Made by a program: the position numbers and the translations under genes
Assembly (NCBI GenBank): GCA_964384215.1
Contig: CAYLLB010000016.1
Coordinates: 1-64,000 of the forward strand
Direction: 5' to 3'
Source of the DNA: JAJFUV01 sp964384215
GTDB taxonomy: Bacteria > Acidobacteriota > Terriglobia > Bryobacterales > Bryobacteraceae
DNA length: 64,000 bases
Notes under the pieces: model-generated
Databases searched by the model: none
Told to the model about the DNA's origin: nothing
Seen by the model: the letters and a program-made list of their open reading frames with translations, nothing else
Part shown: in pieces, positions 1 through 9,540 of the stretch
Position numbering within the stretch: position 1 is the stretch's first letter
Layout of the letters: the number at the start of each line of letters is the position of its first letter

Positions 1-78
1 ATGTCAGCAAGCGAATTCCGTCGTGGTAGCGATCTCTCCGGGACAGCCCACTAGTTCAGGTGCCGAAAGGGAGGGTGC

Positions 79-3000
79 ATGTCTCGATTAAAAGGTGTCT
101 TTTGCGCGGCGTTAATGCTCTGCTTCTGCGCGATTCTGCAAGGCCAGGGGTATCGCGCCAGTCTCAGTGGGCGGGTCTCGGACCCATCCGGAGGCGGCGT
201 TCCGAACGCCAAGGTGATAGCCGTCAATACCGCCACAAACATCGAAGCGCGGGCGACGACTAGCGTTGACGGGCTGTACGTAATCACATTCCTGTTGCCG
301 GGCACGTATAAGGTTAGCGCAGAGGCAACCGGCTTCAAGACGGCGGTCAGGGAAGGAATCGTATTGCAGGTGAATGATCGCCTGACAGTGAATTTGCCCC
401 TGGAAGTTGGCCAGGTCCAGGAGAGCGTGACGGTGTCCGGCGAGGCGCCGTTACTGACGCCAGAAAGCGCTTCGTTGGGGCAGGTGATCAGCAACAAGAC
501 CATTGTCGAACTGCCGCTGAACGGCCGTAACCCGTTTGCGCTCCAGCAACTGGTGAGTGGAGTAGTTCCGACCGGACAGAGCGGCAATGTGAACCTGACG
601 CGGCCGTGGGACACCAACAGCGTCTCCGACATCACTGTGAGCGGCGCGCCGAACCGCGGCAACATGATCACGTTGAACGGCGTTTACTCCAAGGGCGGCA
701 ATCAGGTGGCCTACACGCCTTCGATCGACGCGGTCGAGGAGTTCAAAGTTCAGAAGAACTCTTACGACGCCGAGTACGGACACGTGGCGGGCGGCACCAT
801 CAACGTCGCCACCAAGTCTGGAACGAACGAGTTGCATGGCTCGATGTACGAGTTTTTGCGCAATCAGAAATTCGATGCTAACAGCTTCTTCGCCAACCGC
901 AATGGCGCAGTCAAATCCAAGTTCCACATGAACCAGTTCGGAGCGACCGCCGGCGCCCCGGTGCTGATACCCAAAATCTACAATGGCAAAAGCAAGACAT
1001 TCTGGTTCTTCAACTGGGAGTCGGTCCGGCAAAACACGCCACCCTCCACGAGCCTGACAACGGTTCCGACTGACGCCCAGCGCGGCGGAGACTTCTCCTC
1101 GCTGAAGACCTCGGCCGGTGTTCCCATCGTGATCTACGATCCCACAACGGTTTCGGCGGACCCGAACAAGCCCGGCGCTTACATCCGGCAGCCATTCGGG
1201 GGAAACCAGATCCCGTCTGCCCGCATCAACCCGATCGCCAAGAACGTGCTCGGGTACATTCCCGGGCCCAACCGGAGCGGGGATCCAGTCACCGGGCTGC
1301 AAAACTATGTCTCCACTGGCGGCGGCGTGCTGAACTACGACCAGTATGGTTCGCGCATAGACCACAACTTCGGCGAGAAGAGCCGGATCTTCGGTTTCGT
1401 GGGTGTAGCCAACTACTCCGCGAACAACTTCAACTTCTTCAACAACCTGACGACGGCCAGCACGAGTTTCCAGAACACCCGCTCGGTTTCGCTGGACTAC
1501 GTGCGGAACTGGCGGCCCGACTTCATCATGAATGTGCGGCTCGGCTACGCGCGCAAGTACGAAGGGACTCGGGCGAGCAGTGCCGGCTTCGACGTGGCGT
1601 CGCTCGGCTTCCCCCAGACCCTGGTGTCGCAGCTTCCTTTCCAGGTGTTTCCCCAATTCAGCATCGGCGATTGGACGAGCCTGGGCTCCGGAGGCCCTTC
1701 CTACAATGCTTCCGACGGTCTGAACAGTTACATCGGCTTCACCAAGGTGAAATCCAAGCACACTATGAAGTGGGGCATGTACTCCCTGGTTCTGCGAGAG
1801 TATGACGACCGCGGCGCCGGTAGCGGAAGTTCCGGAACTTATTCCTTCGGCCGCAATTGGACACAGGCCGATCCTCTGACCGCCAGTGCCACTTCCGGGT
1901 GGGGTGGCGCGAGTTTCCTGCTGGGACTCCCCGCCAGCGGCCAAGTTGGTGTCGGCGGCTATCAGGCCACACAGACAACATACTGGGAATTTTACTTCCA
2001 GGACGACATCAAGCTGACCAGCCGCCTGACCCTCAACATCGGGCTGCGCTATGAATACCAGGGCGGGACGACCGACCGTTTCGACCGGGTGATCCGCGCG
2101 TTTGATTTCGGTTACACGCCGTCGTTCGCGGCCGCGGCCCAAGCTGCCTACCTGAAGAGTCCGTACTCGGGGCTGAGCAGCCTCAACGTGAAGGGCGCTC
2201 CAGTGTTTGCCGGCGTCAATGGCCAGAGCCGCAGCTATCTGGATCCGGAACTGGACAGCTTCGGCCCGCGCATCGGTCTAGCTTACAAGGTGAGTGACCG
2301 CATCGTCTGGCGCGCCGGCTACGGCACCTTCTACAATCCGCGGCTGACGGGTGTGGACCTGAGCGGTTTCAACACGGCCACGCCGATGGTCACCACTATC
2401 GACAGCGTCAATCCGGTGAACAATCTCTCCAACCCGTTCCCGAATGGCCTGAACCTGGTCCCCTGCGCAACTCGTGGTCCGGAGTGCCTGGTGGGAACCG
2501 GTATTACCTTCCGCAACCCGAAGGTTGCGACACCGACCATTCTCAATTACTCCAGCGGTTTACAGATCGAGTTGCCCGGGCGTTGGTTGCTGGATGCCGC
2601 CTATGTCGGCTCCACGACCAGGCGGTTTAATCCGAGTTGGGCTATCAATGCACCGCCGTTGTCTTCCCTGTCGCTCGGAACGGCGCTATTGGGCGCGGTT
2701 TCCAACCCGTTCTATGGCCTGATTCCGGCCTCGGCGGGCACGCTCGGGTCGAAGACCATTCCGCTTTATCAACTGCTGGCCGTAATTCCGAACTACCCGT
2801 ACTCCAGCACCTGGGCGGTCTCCGGCGCCGGGCACAACACTTACCACAGCGGCCAGTTCTCACTGGAGCGGCGTTTCGCCAATGACTTCAGCATGCTCAC
2901 AAGTTGGACGTGGTCCAAGCTGATGGCGCACAGCAATTACATGAACACCGGCTTCTCGGATGCGTTCGAGAACATGGTGGCGGACATCGACCGGACGCAT

Positions 3001-3510
3001 CGTGTGGTTATGACGGGCATTTACACCCTCCCGATGGGCAAGGGCAAGGCTCTCGATCCGCACAATGCGGTGGCCAACCATATCATTGGCGGCTGGCAGT
3101 TCAGCGGCGTGGCCAGTTTCCAATCGGGTGGTCCGATCAAGACTGCGGGCAACACGGTCGCCACCGGGCAATCCGTGATGATCTCCGATCCGAGCATCAA
3201 CAAGTGGTTCAATACGGGCGCCTTCGCCGTCCAGACGGGGCTTCCGCAACCGCTCGGACAACGCACGCTGACACAGTACCTGAGCCAGCTTCGCAACATG
3301 GGCATCAATAACTTCGACCTGGCGCTCGACAAGGCGTTCCAATTGAGCGAACGGTTCAAGCTGCAGTTCCGCTCGGAGTTCTTCAACGCCTTCAACCGGC
3401 CCCAGTTCGGCAACCCGGATGTCAGCGTGACCAGCGGAAACTATGGAAAGATTACCTCGCAAGCGAACATCCCACGACAGATCCAGTTCGGTTTGAAACT
3501 GGTCTATTGA
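79..3510 (+). CDS. TonB-dependent receptor-like protein with N-terminal carboxypeptidase regulatory-like domain
   Basis: A 1143-residue outer-membrane protein of the Oar-like family that is greatly expanded in Acidobacteriota. It starts with a signal peptide (hydrophobic residues about 6-22). A carboxypeptidase regulatory-like beta-sandwich follows (about 28-108, with the typical GRVSDPSGGGVPNAKV opening), then a plug domain (about 120-260, including ELPLNGRNPFALQQL) and a long beta-barrel rich in aromatic and Asn/Gly residues that ends in Val-Tyr. The ATG is preceded by a strong ribosome binding site (GGGAGGG). By family knowledge it would import or bind large substrates. The neighbouring sulfatase, GH28 and MFS genes suggest oligosaccharides, which is inference. 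No SusD-like partner is present. A hairpin terminator follows the stop. Confidence 0.93.
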   Translation: MSRLKGVFCAALMLCFCAILQGQGYRASLSGRVSDPSGGGVPNAKVIAVNTATNIEARATTSVDGLYVITFLLPGTYKVSAEATGFKTAVREGIVLQVNDRLTVNLPLEVGQVQESVTVSGEAPLLTPESASLGQVISNKTIVELPLNGRNPFALQQLVSGVVPTGQSGNVNLTRPWDTNSVSDITVSGAPNRGNMITLNGVYSKGGNQVAYTPSIDAVEEFKVQKNSYDAEYGHVAGGTINVATKSGTNELHGSMYEFLRNQKFDANSFFANRNGAVKSKFHMNQFGATAGAPVLIPKIYNGKSKTFWFFNWESVRQNTPPSTSLTTVPTDAQRGGDFSSLKTSAGVPIVIYDPTTVSADPNKPGAYIRQPFGGNQIPSARINPIAKNVLGYIPGPNRSGDPVTGLQNYVSTGGGVLNYDQYGSRIDHNFGEKSRIFGFVGVANYSANNFNFFNNLTTASTSFQNTRSVSLDYVRNWRPDFIMNVRLGYARKYEGTRASSAGFDVASLGFPQTLVSQLPFQVFPQFSIGDWTSLGSGGPSYNASDGLNSYIGFTKVKSKHTMKWGMYSLVLREYDDRGAGSGSSGTYSFGRNWTQADPLTASATSGWGGASFLLGLPASGQVGVGGYQATQTTYWEFYFQDDIKLTSRLTLNIGLRYEYQGGTTDRFDRVIRAFDFGYTPSFAAAAQAAYLKSPYSGLSSLNVKGAPVFAGVNGQSRSYLDPELDSFGPRIGLAYKVSDRIVWRAGYGTFYNPRLTGVDLSGFNTATPMVTTIDSVNPVNNLSNPFPNGLNLVPCATRGPECLVGTGITFRNPKVATPTILNYSSGLQIELPGRWLLDAAYVGSTTRRFNPSWAINAPPLSSLSLGTALLGAVSNPFYGLIPASAGTLGSKTIPLYQLLAVIPNYPYSSTWAVSGAGHNTYHSGQFSLERRFANDFSMLTSWTWSKLMAHSNYMNTGFSDAFENMVADIDRTHRVVMTGIYTLPMGKGKALDPHNAVANHIIGGWQFSGVASFQSGGPIKTAGNTVATGQSVMISDPSINKWFNTGAFAVQTGLPQPLGQRTLTQYLSQLRNMGINNFDLALDKAFQLSERFKLQFRSEFFNAFNRPQFGNPDVSVTSGNYGKITSQANIPRQIQFGLKLVY

Positions 3511-3537
3511 TGTTCTTCTAAATGACCCGTAAACCCT

Positions 3538-3565
3538 GGGGCGCGCTTCGGAGTGCCCCTTTTTA
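3538..3565 (+). terminator. Rho-independent terminator of the TonB receptor gene
   Basis: A GC-rich stem (GGGGCGCGC / GAGTGCCCC with one internal mismatch) is closed by a TTCG tetraloop and followed by TTTTT. It lies 28 bases after the receptor stop codon and just before the convergent sulfatase stop. Confidence 0.8.
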
Positions 3566-3566
3566 T

Positions 3567-5060
3567 TCACACGTCACGCGGGCGGACATACCAGTCGAGT
3601 GTCTCGTCCTGCGAGAGGCGGGCCGGCTCAGAGGCTGCCTCGGGGTGAGTTTGCCGAAAGCGTTCGAGCATCAGGCGGCTGAGTTGTGAGACCACGTCGC
3701 GGTGCTTGCTAGAGAGGTCGTGGAATTCGCCGGGATCTTCCGACAGGTCGAACAGCCGCGTGTACCTGCCGGGCGTGGGAGTGCCGGTTTTGTATCCGTC
3801 GCCTCGCTCGCGTTTTCCCGAGCAGTAGATTAGCTTCCACCGCTCGGTGCGCACATAGGCTTCTTCGTTTTCCAGGTACTCGCTGAAGATATACTGACGC
3901 CCGCCCTTGGGCGCGCGGCCCTCAAGGTAGGGTTTGAGGCTCCGGCCATGCGCTCCCGCCATAGGCTTTAGGTCTAGAAGGTCGGCGACAGTGGGAGCCA
4001 CGTCCACGAGTTCCACCAGATCGGTGGTGACGCCACGGCGGATTCGTCCGGGCCAGCGCATGATCAGCGGCACGCGGATCGATTGCTCGTAGCCGCAGTG
4101 CTTTTCAAAACGGCCGTGCTGGCCCAGTTGATAGCCGTTGTCTCCCAGGTAGACGACCAGCGTGTTCTCTTCGAGCTTGAGCCGCCGCAATGCGGCGAGC
4201 ACGCGGCCGATGTTGCGATCCAGGTACCGCACCGACGTGTAACAGGCGGCGATGATGCCGCGCTTCTCGGCGTCCGTGAGATCGCGGAAAATCAGCGGAA
4301 TCTGCGCGGCGTCCTCCGGCCCGGGTATGGGTACCGTGAACTCTGCCGGGTCCATGGCGTCGCGGTCCTCGACCGGAAAGTCGTAGGGCGAGTGCGGTTC
4401 CGTGAAACTCACCCACAGGGCGAACGGAGCACCCCGTTTCTGTTCGAGGAATTGCTCCACTAGCCGGCTCTGGAAGGTGGATCGCATATCGGCGTCGAAG
4501 CGCGGATAGGGCAATTTTTCCGAATTCAGCCAGATGCGGGCGGGGTCCTTGAAGGGGCGCCAAGCGGGTTTGGTACGGATCGATGGCGGGATTGGTCGGG
4601 GACTCACCTCACTGCGCCACCGCCGTTCGAGTTCGTACTCGGTCACGACGTGGTCGAAACCGAAAAATCCGGGAGGCCCCGACCGGTGCAGGTGCATCTT
4701 GCCGATGACGGCGGTCGTATAGCCCGCGTGCTTGAGTTGCTTCGAGAGGGTGTTTGCGTCCTCACGCAGCGGGGTAGGCAGGCGGGTCACCCCGGTCGCG
4801 TGCGGCAGCAGACCGGTAAAGAAACTCTGCCTCGATGGCGTGCAGACGGGCGAGTTGCAGTAAGCGTGGGAGAAACGCATCCCCTCGCCGGCCAGCCGGT
4901 CCAGGTTGGGTGTTTCGATGAAAGGGGTGCCGTCGCAGCCCATCTCGTAAGCAGCGTGATCGTCCGCGATCAGAAACAGGAAGTTCGGCCTGCTTCGGGC
5001 AGCGGCTCGTATTGGAAGCGCCGCACCCGCGCTTGCCAACATCTCTCTGCGGGTAAACAT
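3567..5060 (-). CDS. Type I sulfatase (arylsulfatase A family), exported
   Basis: A 497-residue formylglycine-dependent sulfatase that hydrolyses sulfate esters, probably on carbohydrates. The signature C-T-P-S-R places the formylglycine cysteine at residue 73. Metal-binding Asp33-Asp34 lie in the FLIADDH segment, and later GDNGYQLGQHG and TDLVELVDVAPT segments are typical of the family. The N-terminus has a twin-Arg pattern (TRREMLASAGAA), suggesting Tat export. The frame stays open up to 5282, but the Met at 5060 is chosen because it begins the leader and because the longer form would run into the divergent GH28 gene. A -10-like TGC-TATGCT lies 6 nt before this ATG and there is no ribosome binding site. 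It is convergent with the TonB receptor gene. Confidence 0.93.
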   Translation of the reverse strand: MFTRREMLASAGAALPIRAAARSRPNFLFLIADDHAAYEMGCDGTPFIETPNLDRLAGEGMRFSHAYCNSPVCTPSRQSFFTGLLPHATGVTRLPTPLREDANTLSKQLKHAGYTTAVIGKMHLHRSGPPGFFGFDHVVTEYELERRWRSEVSPRPIPPSIRTKPAWRPFKDPARIWLNSEKLPYPRFDADMRSTFQSRLVEQFLEQKRGAPFALWVSFTEPHSPYDFPVEDRDAMDPAEFTVPIPGPEDAAQIPLIFRDLTDAEKRGIIAACYTSVRYLDRNIGRVLAALRRLKLEENTLVVYLGDNGYQLGQHGRFEKHCGYEQSIRVPLIMRWPGRIRRGVTTDLVELVDVAPTVADLLDLKPMAGAHGRSLKPYLEGRAPKGGRQYIFSEYLENEEAYVRTERWKLIYCSGKRERGDGYKTGTPTPGRYTRLFDLSEDPGEFHDLSSKHRDVVSQLSRLMLERFRQTHPEAASEPARLSQDETLDWYVRPRDV

Positions 5061-5063
5061 GCG

Positions 5064-5075
5064 AACAGCATAGCA
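5064..5075 (-). promoter_or_regulatory. Extended -10-like element for a leaderless sulfatase mRNA
   Basis: Read on the minus strand, TGC-TATGCT (hexamer at 5072-5067) is followed by the 6-nt discriminator GTTCGC and then the ATG at 5060. A start site at the usual distance would fall on or next to the A of ATG. No convincing -35 was seen. The assignment is by pattern only. Confidence 0.5.
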
Positions 5076-5097
5076 CCGCCTTCCTGCCGGCAACTCC

Positions 5098-5106
5098 TGA
5101 TAGACT
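5098..5106 (+). promoter_or_regulatory. Extended -10-like element for the GH28 gene
   Basis: TGA-TAGACT lies 9 nt upstream of the GH28 ATG at 5116, which would give a 5' leader of about 2-3 nt. No Shine-Dalgarno sequence lies between the element and the start. No clear -35 was seen. Confidence 0.4.
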
Positions 5107-5115
5107 GCCTGTGTT

Positions 5116-6606
5116 ATGTCCACACCGAATTTTCGGCGACGTTTCATGCAGGGACTGGCGTGTACTGCTGGAGCCGGTCTTTCCGCCCGAGCAGCGGTGC
5201 CCGCGAGCGCGCGCGGGACCGCGTTTCCGGTTCGCGAGTTCGGTGCTGCGGGCGACGGCGCGCGCCTCGACACCCGATCCATTCAGGCGGCAGTGGACGC
5301 ATGCGCGGCCGCTGGCGGGGGCAGCGTCTACTTCGCGCCCGGCACGTATCTGAGCGGAACCATCTTCCTGAAGAACCACGTGGCGCTCTATCTGGAGGCG
5401 GGCGCGACGCTGCTCGGGAGCAGGCACCTGGGCGACTACCCGGTGACGGTGGCCGGCATCCGTTCTTACACCGACAACTACACCGACAAGAGCCTGATCT
5501 ACGCCGAAGGCGTTTCAAACATCGCTATCCTGGGCCGAGGCGTCATCGACGGACAGGGCGCCGCTTTCCGGGGGCCGTACAAGGTGCGACCGTACCTGAT
5601 TCGCGTCATCAGTTGCCGGAATGTACTTGTTTCAGACGTCACAATCCTGAACTCGCCGATGTGGGTGCAGCACTACCTGGCTTCGGACGAAATCGAGATA
5701 CGCAACGTCGGGGTGCACAGCAAGGTCAACGCCAACAACGACGGCATCGATATCGACGGCTGCCAGAAGGTGCGCATCTCGGATTGCGAGATCGTCTCCG
5801 GTGACGATGCCATTGTCTTCAAGAGCACTTTGAACCGGCCGTGCCGCGACATCGCGGTGACGAACTGCACCATGAGCACGAGCTGCAATGCGCTGAAACT
5901 GGGCACGGAGTCCAACGGCGGATTCGAGAACATCGTGGTCTCCAACTGCACGATCTACGAGACGGACCTGGCCGGGATCGCCGTCGAGATGGTTGACGGC
6001 GGACTGCTCGACCGGGTGATGTTCAGCAACATCGTCATGCAGAGAGCCGGCGCGCCCATCTTCATCCGGTTGGGCAACCGCGCGCGCCCGTTCGAGGCAG
6101 ATGGTCCGAAGCCGCCGATGGGCCGGCTGCGCAACGTCACGATCAGCAACATCGACGCCGTCGCCGGGCGCAACCACGGGTGCAGCATCACCGGACTGGC
6201 GGGGCACGAGGCTGAGAACATCACCTTGGACAACGTTCGCATGGTGTTCCCCGGCGGGGGTACGGCCGAGGACGCGTCGCGCGAGGTTCCCGAGAATGCC
6301 GACAAATACCCCGAGTTCAAGATGTTCGGCGTCCTGCCGGCCTACGGGCTCTATTGCAGGCATGTGAAGAACCTGAAGCTGCGCAATATCGAAACACGTG
6401 TCGAAGGTCAGGATGCTCGGCCGGCGTTGATTTGCGACGACGTCGAGGATCTGGAGTTGTCCGGCAGCCGTTTGGACGCCGTGCGATTCCGCGGCGTTCG
6501 GGACGCCTTCGTCCACGGCTGCCGCTCGAAACGGAAGGCCGCCGACTGGCTGGAAATCTCAGGCGAGAAAGACTCAGTTGTTCTGGACGCGAACAAGCTT
6601 GGCTGA
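5116..6606 (+). CDS. Glycoside hydrolase family 28 (polygalacturonase-like), Tat-type leader
   Basis: A 496-residue right-handed parallel beta-helix enzyme. The N-terminal RRRFMQG leader resembles a Tat signal. The GH28/pectate-lyase-like opening follows (FPVREFGAAGDG and a QAAVDAC segment). The catalytic-region motifs N-N-D-G-I-D-I-D and S-G-D-D-A-I-V-F-K are present; they match the family's NTDG and GDD elements, with Asn in place of the usual Thr. By family it cleaves alpha-1,4-galacturonosyl or related bonds. A divergent sulfatase and a convergent hexuronate-type MFS permease support a uronic-acid-polysaccharide role, which is inference. Its last 33 bases overlap the 3' end of the MFS gene on the other strand. 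The second GH28 of the window lies at 18181-19719. Confidence 0.92.
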   Translation: MSTPNFRRRFMQGLACTAGAGLSARAAVPASARGTAFPVREFGAAGDGARLDTRSIQAAVDACAAAGGGSVYFAPGTYLSGTIFLKNHVALYLEAGATLLGSRHLGDYPVTVAGIRSYTDNYTDKSLIYAEGVSNIAILGRGVIDGQGAAFRGPYKVRPYLIRVISCRNVLVSDVTILNSPMWVQHYLASDEIEIRNVGVHSKVNANNDGIDIDGCQKVRISDCEIVSGDDAIVFKSTLNRPCRDIAVTNCTMSTSCNALKLGTESNGGFENIVVSNCTIYETDLAGIAVEMVDGGLLDRVMFSNIVMQRAGAPIFIRLGNRARPFEADGPKPPMGRLRNVTISNIDAVAGRNHGCSITGLAGHEAENITLDNVRMVFPGGGTAEDASREVPENADKYPEFKMFGVLPAYGLYCRHVKNLKLRNIETRVEGQDARPALICDDVEDLELSGSRLDAVRFRGVRDAFVHGCRSKRKAADWLEISGEKDSVVLDANKLG

Positions 6607-7830
6607 TTCGAGCGGCGTCACCATCCGCAGGACGAACGACAGGGCGATGAGTGGCATCACGCCCGCCGCCACGAACACCGGCACGTAGGAGAAGTAGTCC
6701 ACCACTTTTCCGATGACCAGCGTGAACAGCATTCCTCCGAGCGCCGCACCGGTTCCGCTTAAGCCCGATGCCGAAGCCACAATGTGCTTCGGGAAGATGT
6801 CGGCGGGCAGCGTCAGTATGTTAGGCGCCCAGCAGGAATAGGCGAACGTCGCCAGGCTGATCAGGGCGATTGCCGCCGTGGGGCTTTCGATGAGCACCGC
6901 CGGTATTCCCGCGAGCATCAGCGTCATGCTCACGGACATGACGATCTTGCGGGCCTTCAGGACCGGGCAGCCACGCCGGATCAGCCAGCCCGAGACCGCG
7001 CCGCCGGTGAGGCAGCCGATATCGGCGGTGAGAAACGGGATCCAGGCGAAGTAACCGATCATGGTCATGCTGAAGTGCCGTTCGCGCTTCAGGTATTCCG
7101 GCAGCCAGAAAACGAAGAACCACCACACCGGATCGGCGTTCATCCGCGCCAGAACCAAGCCCCACATTTGACGATACCGGAGCAGGTCCATCCACCGGAC
7201 TCTGGGCGCTGAGTCGGCATCGTGCTCAGGTTGGCCGGCGAGAATGAAGCTTCGCTCGCGGTCACTCAGCCAGGGGTGACGCTGCGGCGAGTGGTAGAAA
7301 AGTATCCAGAGAACGACCCACAGGAAGCCGAGCGCGCCGGTCATCAGGAAAGCCGGCTGCCAACCCCAGCGCAGCGCGATCCAGGTGACCAGCGGCGGAG
7401 CGATGACGGCGCCGAGCGTGGAACCGCTGTTGAAGAATCCCGTGGCAAAGGCGCGCTCCCTGGTGGGGAACCATTCCGAAACCGCTTTGACGCCTCCCGG
7501 CCAATTGCCGGCTTCGCCCATGCCAAGAAGGAAGCGGAATAGGCCGAACGAGAGAACGGAACTGGCCGCCGCGTGCAGCATGGCAGCCACGCTCCACCAG
7601 CCCACCGTGAGCGCCATGCCGGCGCGCGTGCCGAGCTTGTCCATCAGGCGTCCCGAACCGCTCTGCATGATCATGTACGCCAGCAGGAAGGCGAACACGA
7701 TACGCGAGTAGTCCGTGTTCGTCATGTGGAACTGGTCGCGCAGCAGCGGAGCCAGAACGGATAGCGTTTGCCGGTCAATGTAGTTGATGACCGTGGCGAG
7801 GAAGAGAAGGGATACGATAAACCAGCGCAA
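6574..7830 (-). CDS. MFS transporter, hexuronate/anion:cation symporter type
   Basis: A 12-helix major facilitator of about 418 residues. The N-terminal FLATVINYIDRQTLSVLAP segment and the GRLMDKLGTR loop between helices 2 and 3 match the ExuT/ACS-type sugar-acid symporters, so the substrate is probably a hexuronate or related sugar acid. That fits the adjacent GH28. The frame is open to 7965, but no Met lies near the family start, and a longer form would overlap the divergent gene's coding region. The TTG at 7830 puts the protein start at L-R-W-F-I-V, as usual for the family. TATAAT ends 6 nt before this TTG, so a leaderless mRNA is likely. The start is inferred and the family is secure. Confidence 0.9.
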   Translation of the reverse strand: MRWFIVSLLFLATVINYIDRQTLSVLAPLLRDQFHMTNTDYSRIVFAFLLAYMIMQSGSGRLMDKLGTRAGMALTVGWWSVAAMLHAAASSVLSFGLFRFLLGMGEAGNWPGGVKAVSEWFPTRERAFATGFFNSGSTLGAVIAPPLVTWIALRWGWQPAFLMTGALGFLWVVLWILFYHSPQRHPWLSDRERSFILAGQPEHDADSAPRVRWMDLLRYRQMWGLVLARMNADPVWWFFVFWLPEYLKRERHFSMTMIGYFAWIPFLTADIGCLTGGAVSGWLIRRGCPVLKARKIVMSVSMTLMLAGIPAVLIESPTAAIALISLATFAYSCWAPNILTLPADIFPKHIVASASGLSGTGAALGGMLFTLVIGKVVDYFSYVPVFVAAGVMPLIALSFVLRMVTPLESAKLVRVQNN

Positions 7831-7836
7831 CGTGCA

Positions 7837-7842
7837 ATTATA
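7837..7842 (-). promoter_or_regulatory. Consensus -10 hexamer 6 nt before the MFS TTG start
   Basis: The minus strand reads TATAAT, then TGCACG, then TTG at 7830. This perfect -10 directly abuts the inferred start. It lies 4 nt from the GAGGAGG ribosome binding site (7846-7852) of the divergent gene. No good -35 was seen. Confidence 0.5.
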
Positions 7843-7857
7843 CCTGAGGAGGACGTT

Positions 7858-9510
7858 ATGGGTCTCCGCACGACGCGCACACGCATTGTGCTCGCACTCG
7901 TTTTCACGCTGGCTCTCGCTTTCGCGCAGTTCCGGGACGCGGGTCTGGCCGCGCTCGCCGCGCACCTGGAAATCGTGACGGTGGATGCCGCCTCAGGCAA
8001 CGCCGTTCCCGCGCGCATTTACCTGGACAAGGGCGGGCGGCCGTTCCGCCTCACGCCCGTGGAAGCGCTGCTGCCGCTCGCACCGGACGTCTTCTATCGT
8101 GATCGCGTCTGGCGCGCCAGCCCGAAGCCGAGGACGCTGGAAGTCACCTGCAAGGGCCGTTCACACGTCATGCTTCTCGACGGCCGTGCGTCGTTCGACC
8201 TGCCTGCGGCCGCCTACCGCGTGGAAGCCTATCGCGGCACATTCTATGAACCCGTGGCCGCGGAGTTCGAACTGCGTGCCGGAGAAGTTCGCACTATGGT
8301 GTTGAAAATGGCACCCGTTGGCGGCGATCGCCGCGGCCGATGGCTATCGGGCGACGATCACATCCATCTCACGCGAGAGCAGGCCGACGACGAAGTCTTC
8401 CTCGGCTGGGCGCAGGCTGAAGACCTGAATGTGGCGAACTTTCTCCAACTTCAGCGCCAAATGGACGCGGCGGTGCAGTACGGTTTCGGGCGTGGAGCAG
8501 AAGCGCGCGCCGCCCGTTATTCGATCCGCAGCGGGCACGAAACACGCAGCTCTTACTACGGGCACGTAAACGTGCTGGGACCGCGCGCGATGGTCCGGCC
8601 GTTGAGCGTCGGCACCATGTACGGCAACTCGGCGGAGGCCTATCCTTATCCGCTGGTAGTGTTCAACGAAGCGCGGCGTCTACATGGCGCCACGGTCGGC
8701 TACGCGCATTTCGACGGCGGCGCGAGCGGCAACAAGCACTCGACCTTCCTTATGGATCTGGCGCTGGGCGCACTCGACTTCACCGAGATCTTCCAGTTCG
8801 GCAAGCTGCGGACCGAGGATTGGTACCGGGTCCTGAACGCAGGATTCCACCTGACAGGCATCGCCGGCAGCGATTTTCCCGTTAGTTTGAACGACCGTTC
8901 GCCGTGGCCCCGCGCGATCCCGCTTCTGGGCCCAGAACGCACGCTGGTGCCCGCCGCCGCGGGCGAATCCGCCTACGAGAGTTGGGCTGCGGGAATCCGC
9001 CGGGGGGAGGTGGTGGTATCGAACGGGCCGCTGCTTGAATTCGAAGCCGGCGGCAGGCGCATTGGCGAGCGTATTCCGTGGGATGGCGAGTCGGAGACTT
9101 TGACAGGCGAGGCGAGAGCGTGGTTTCATCGCCCCATTGAGAAACTCGAGATCGTGGTCAACGGCCGTGTGGTGGCCGAGCGCGCCGGCGACGGCTCGTC
9201 CACCTACCTGGTGCTGCCGTTTCAGGCCGGTATCACCGAAAGCTCCTGGGCGGCGGCGCGAGTGAAGGCGGCGTCGCTTGAAGGGGAACCGGAGATCCGC
9301 GCGCACACCAATCCCATCTATTTCGAGCGCAGCGGCGCGCCCACTTACATACGCGAGGATCGCGAGGAGCTTGCGCGCGAATGGGAAAGCCACCTGGCGT
9401 GGTACAAGGATGCCGGCCTGGTCTTCCTGAACGAAGATCAGCGCCGCGAACTGTTTTCGAAGATGGACGCGGCGCTCGCCATCCTGCGCGGAGTGCCGGC
9501 GCCGAAATAG
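7858..9510 (+). CDS. Exported CehA/McbA-like metallohydrolase (PHP-type) protein
   Basis: A protein of 550 residues. The start is fixed by a near-perfect ribosome binding site (GAGGAGG, 5 nt before the ATG) and by a clear signal peptide ending near AFAQ. An N-terminal beta-rich region (about 30-160) precedes a PHP-like domain that opens with G-D-D-H-I-H-L at about residue 165-171, the place of the metal-binding D-x-H-x-H/L motif. Further candidate ligands are in GYAHFDGG and GIAGSDFPV. The family includes carbaryl-hydrolase-like proteins, but most members are uncharacterised, so the substrate is unknown. It is followed after 30 nt by a Gfo/Idh/MocA oxidoreductase, which suggests a role in sugar or polyol derivative catabolism (inference). 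Confidence 0.8.
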   Translation: MGLRTTRTRIVLALVFTLALAFAQFRDAGLAALAAHLEIVTVDAASGNAVPARIYLDKGGRPFRLTPVEALLPLAPDVFYRDRVWRASPKPRTLEVTCKGRSHVMLLDGRASFDLPAAAYRVEAYRGTFYEPVAAEFELRAGEVRTMVLKMAPVGGDRRGRWLSGDDHIHLTREQADDEVFLGWAQAEDLNVANFLQLQRQMDAAVQYGFGRGAEARAARYSIRSGHETRSSYYGHVNVLGPRAMVRPLSVGTMYGNSAEAYPYPLVVFNEARRLHGATVGYAHFDGGASGNKHSTFLMDLALGALDFTEIFQFGKLRTEDWYRVLNAGFHLTGIAGSDFPVSLNDRSPWPRAIPLLGPERTLVPAAAGESAYESWAAGIRRGEVVVSNGPLLEFEAGGRRIGERIPWDGESETLTGEARAWFHRPIEKLEIVVNGRVVAERAGDGSSTYLVLPFQAGITESSWAAARVKAASLEGEPEIRAHTNPIYFERSGAPTYIREDREELAREWESHLAWYKDAGLVFLNEDQRRELFSKMDAALAILRGVPAPK

Positions 9511-9540
9511 AACATACCGATGTTATACACTTCTTGAATT

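Noticed and set aside
1..54. 17-codon frame from ATG at position 1 to TAG at 54
   Set aside because: Probably the 3' tail of an upstream gene cut by the window edge, or chance. Too little sequence to support a call.
451..2142. Long minus-strand open frame (563 codons) inside the TonB receptor gene
   Set aside because: It is rich in Arg, Val, Gly and Ala with no domain or signal. It is a GC-rich antisense shadow of a clearly coding plus-strand gene.
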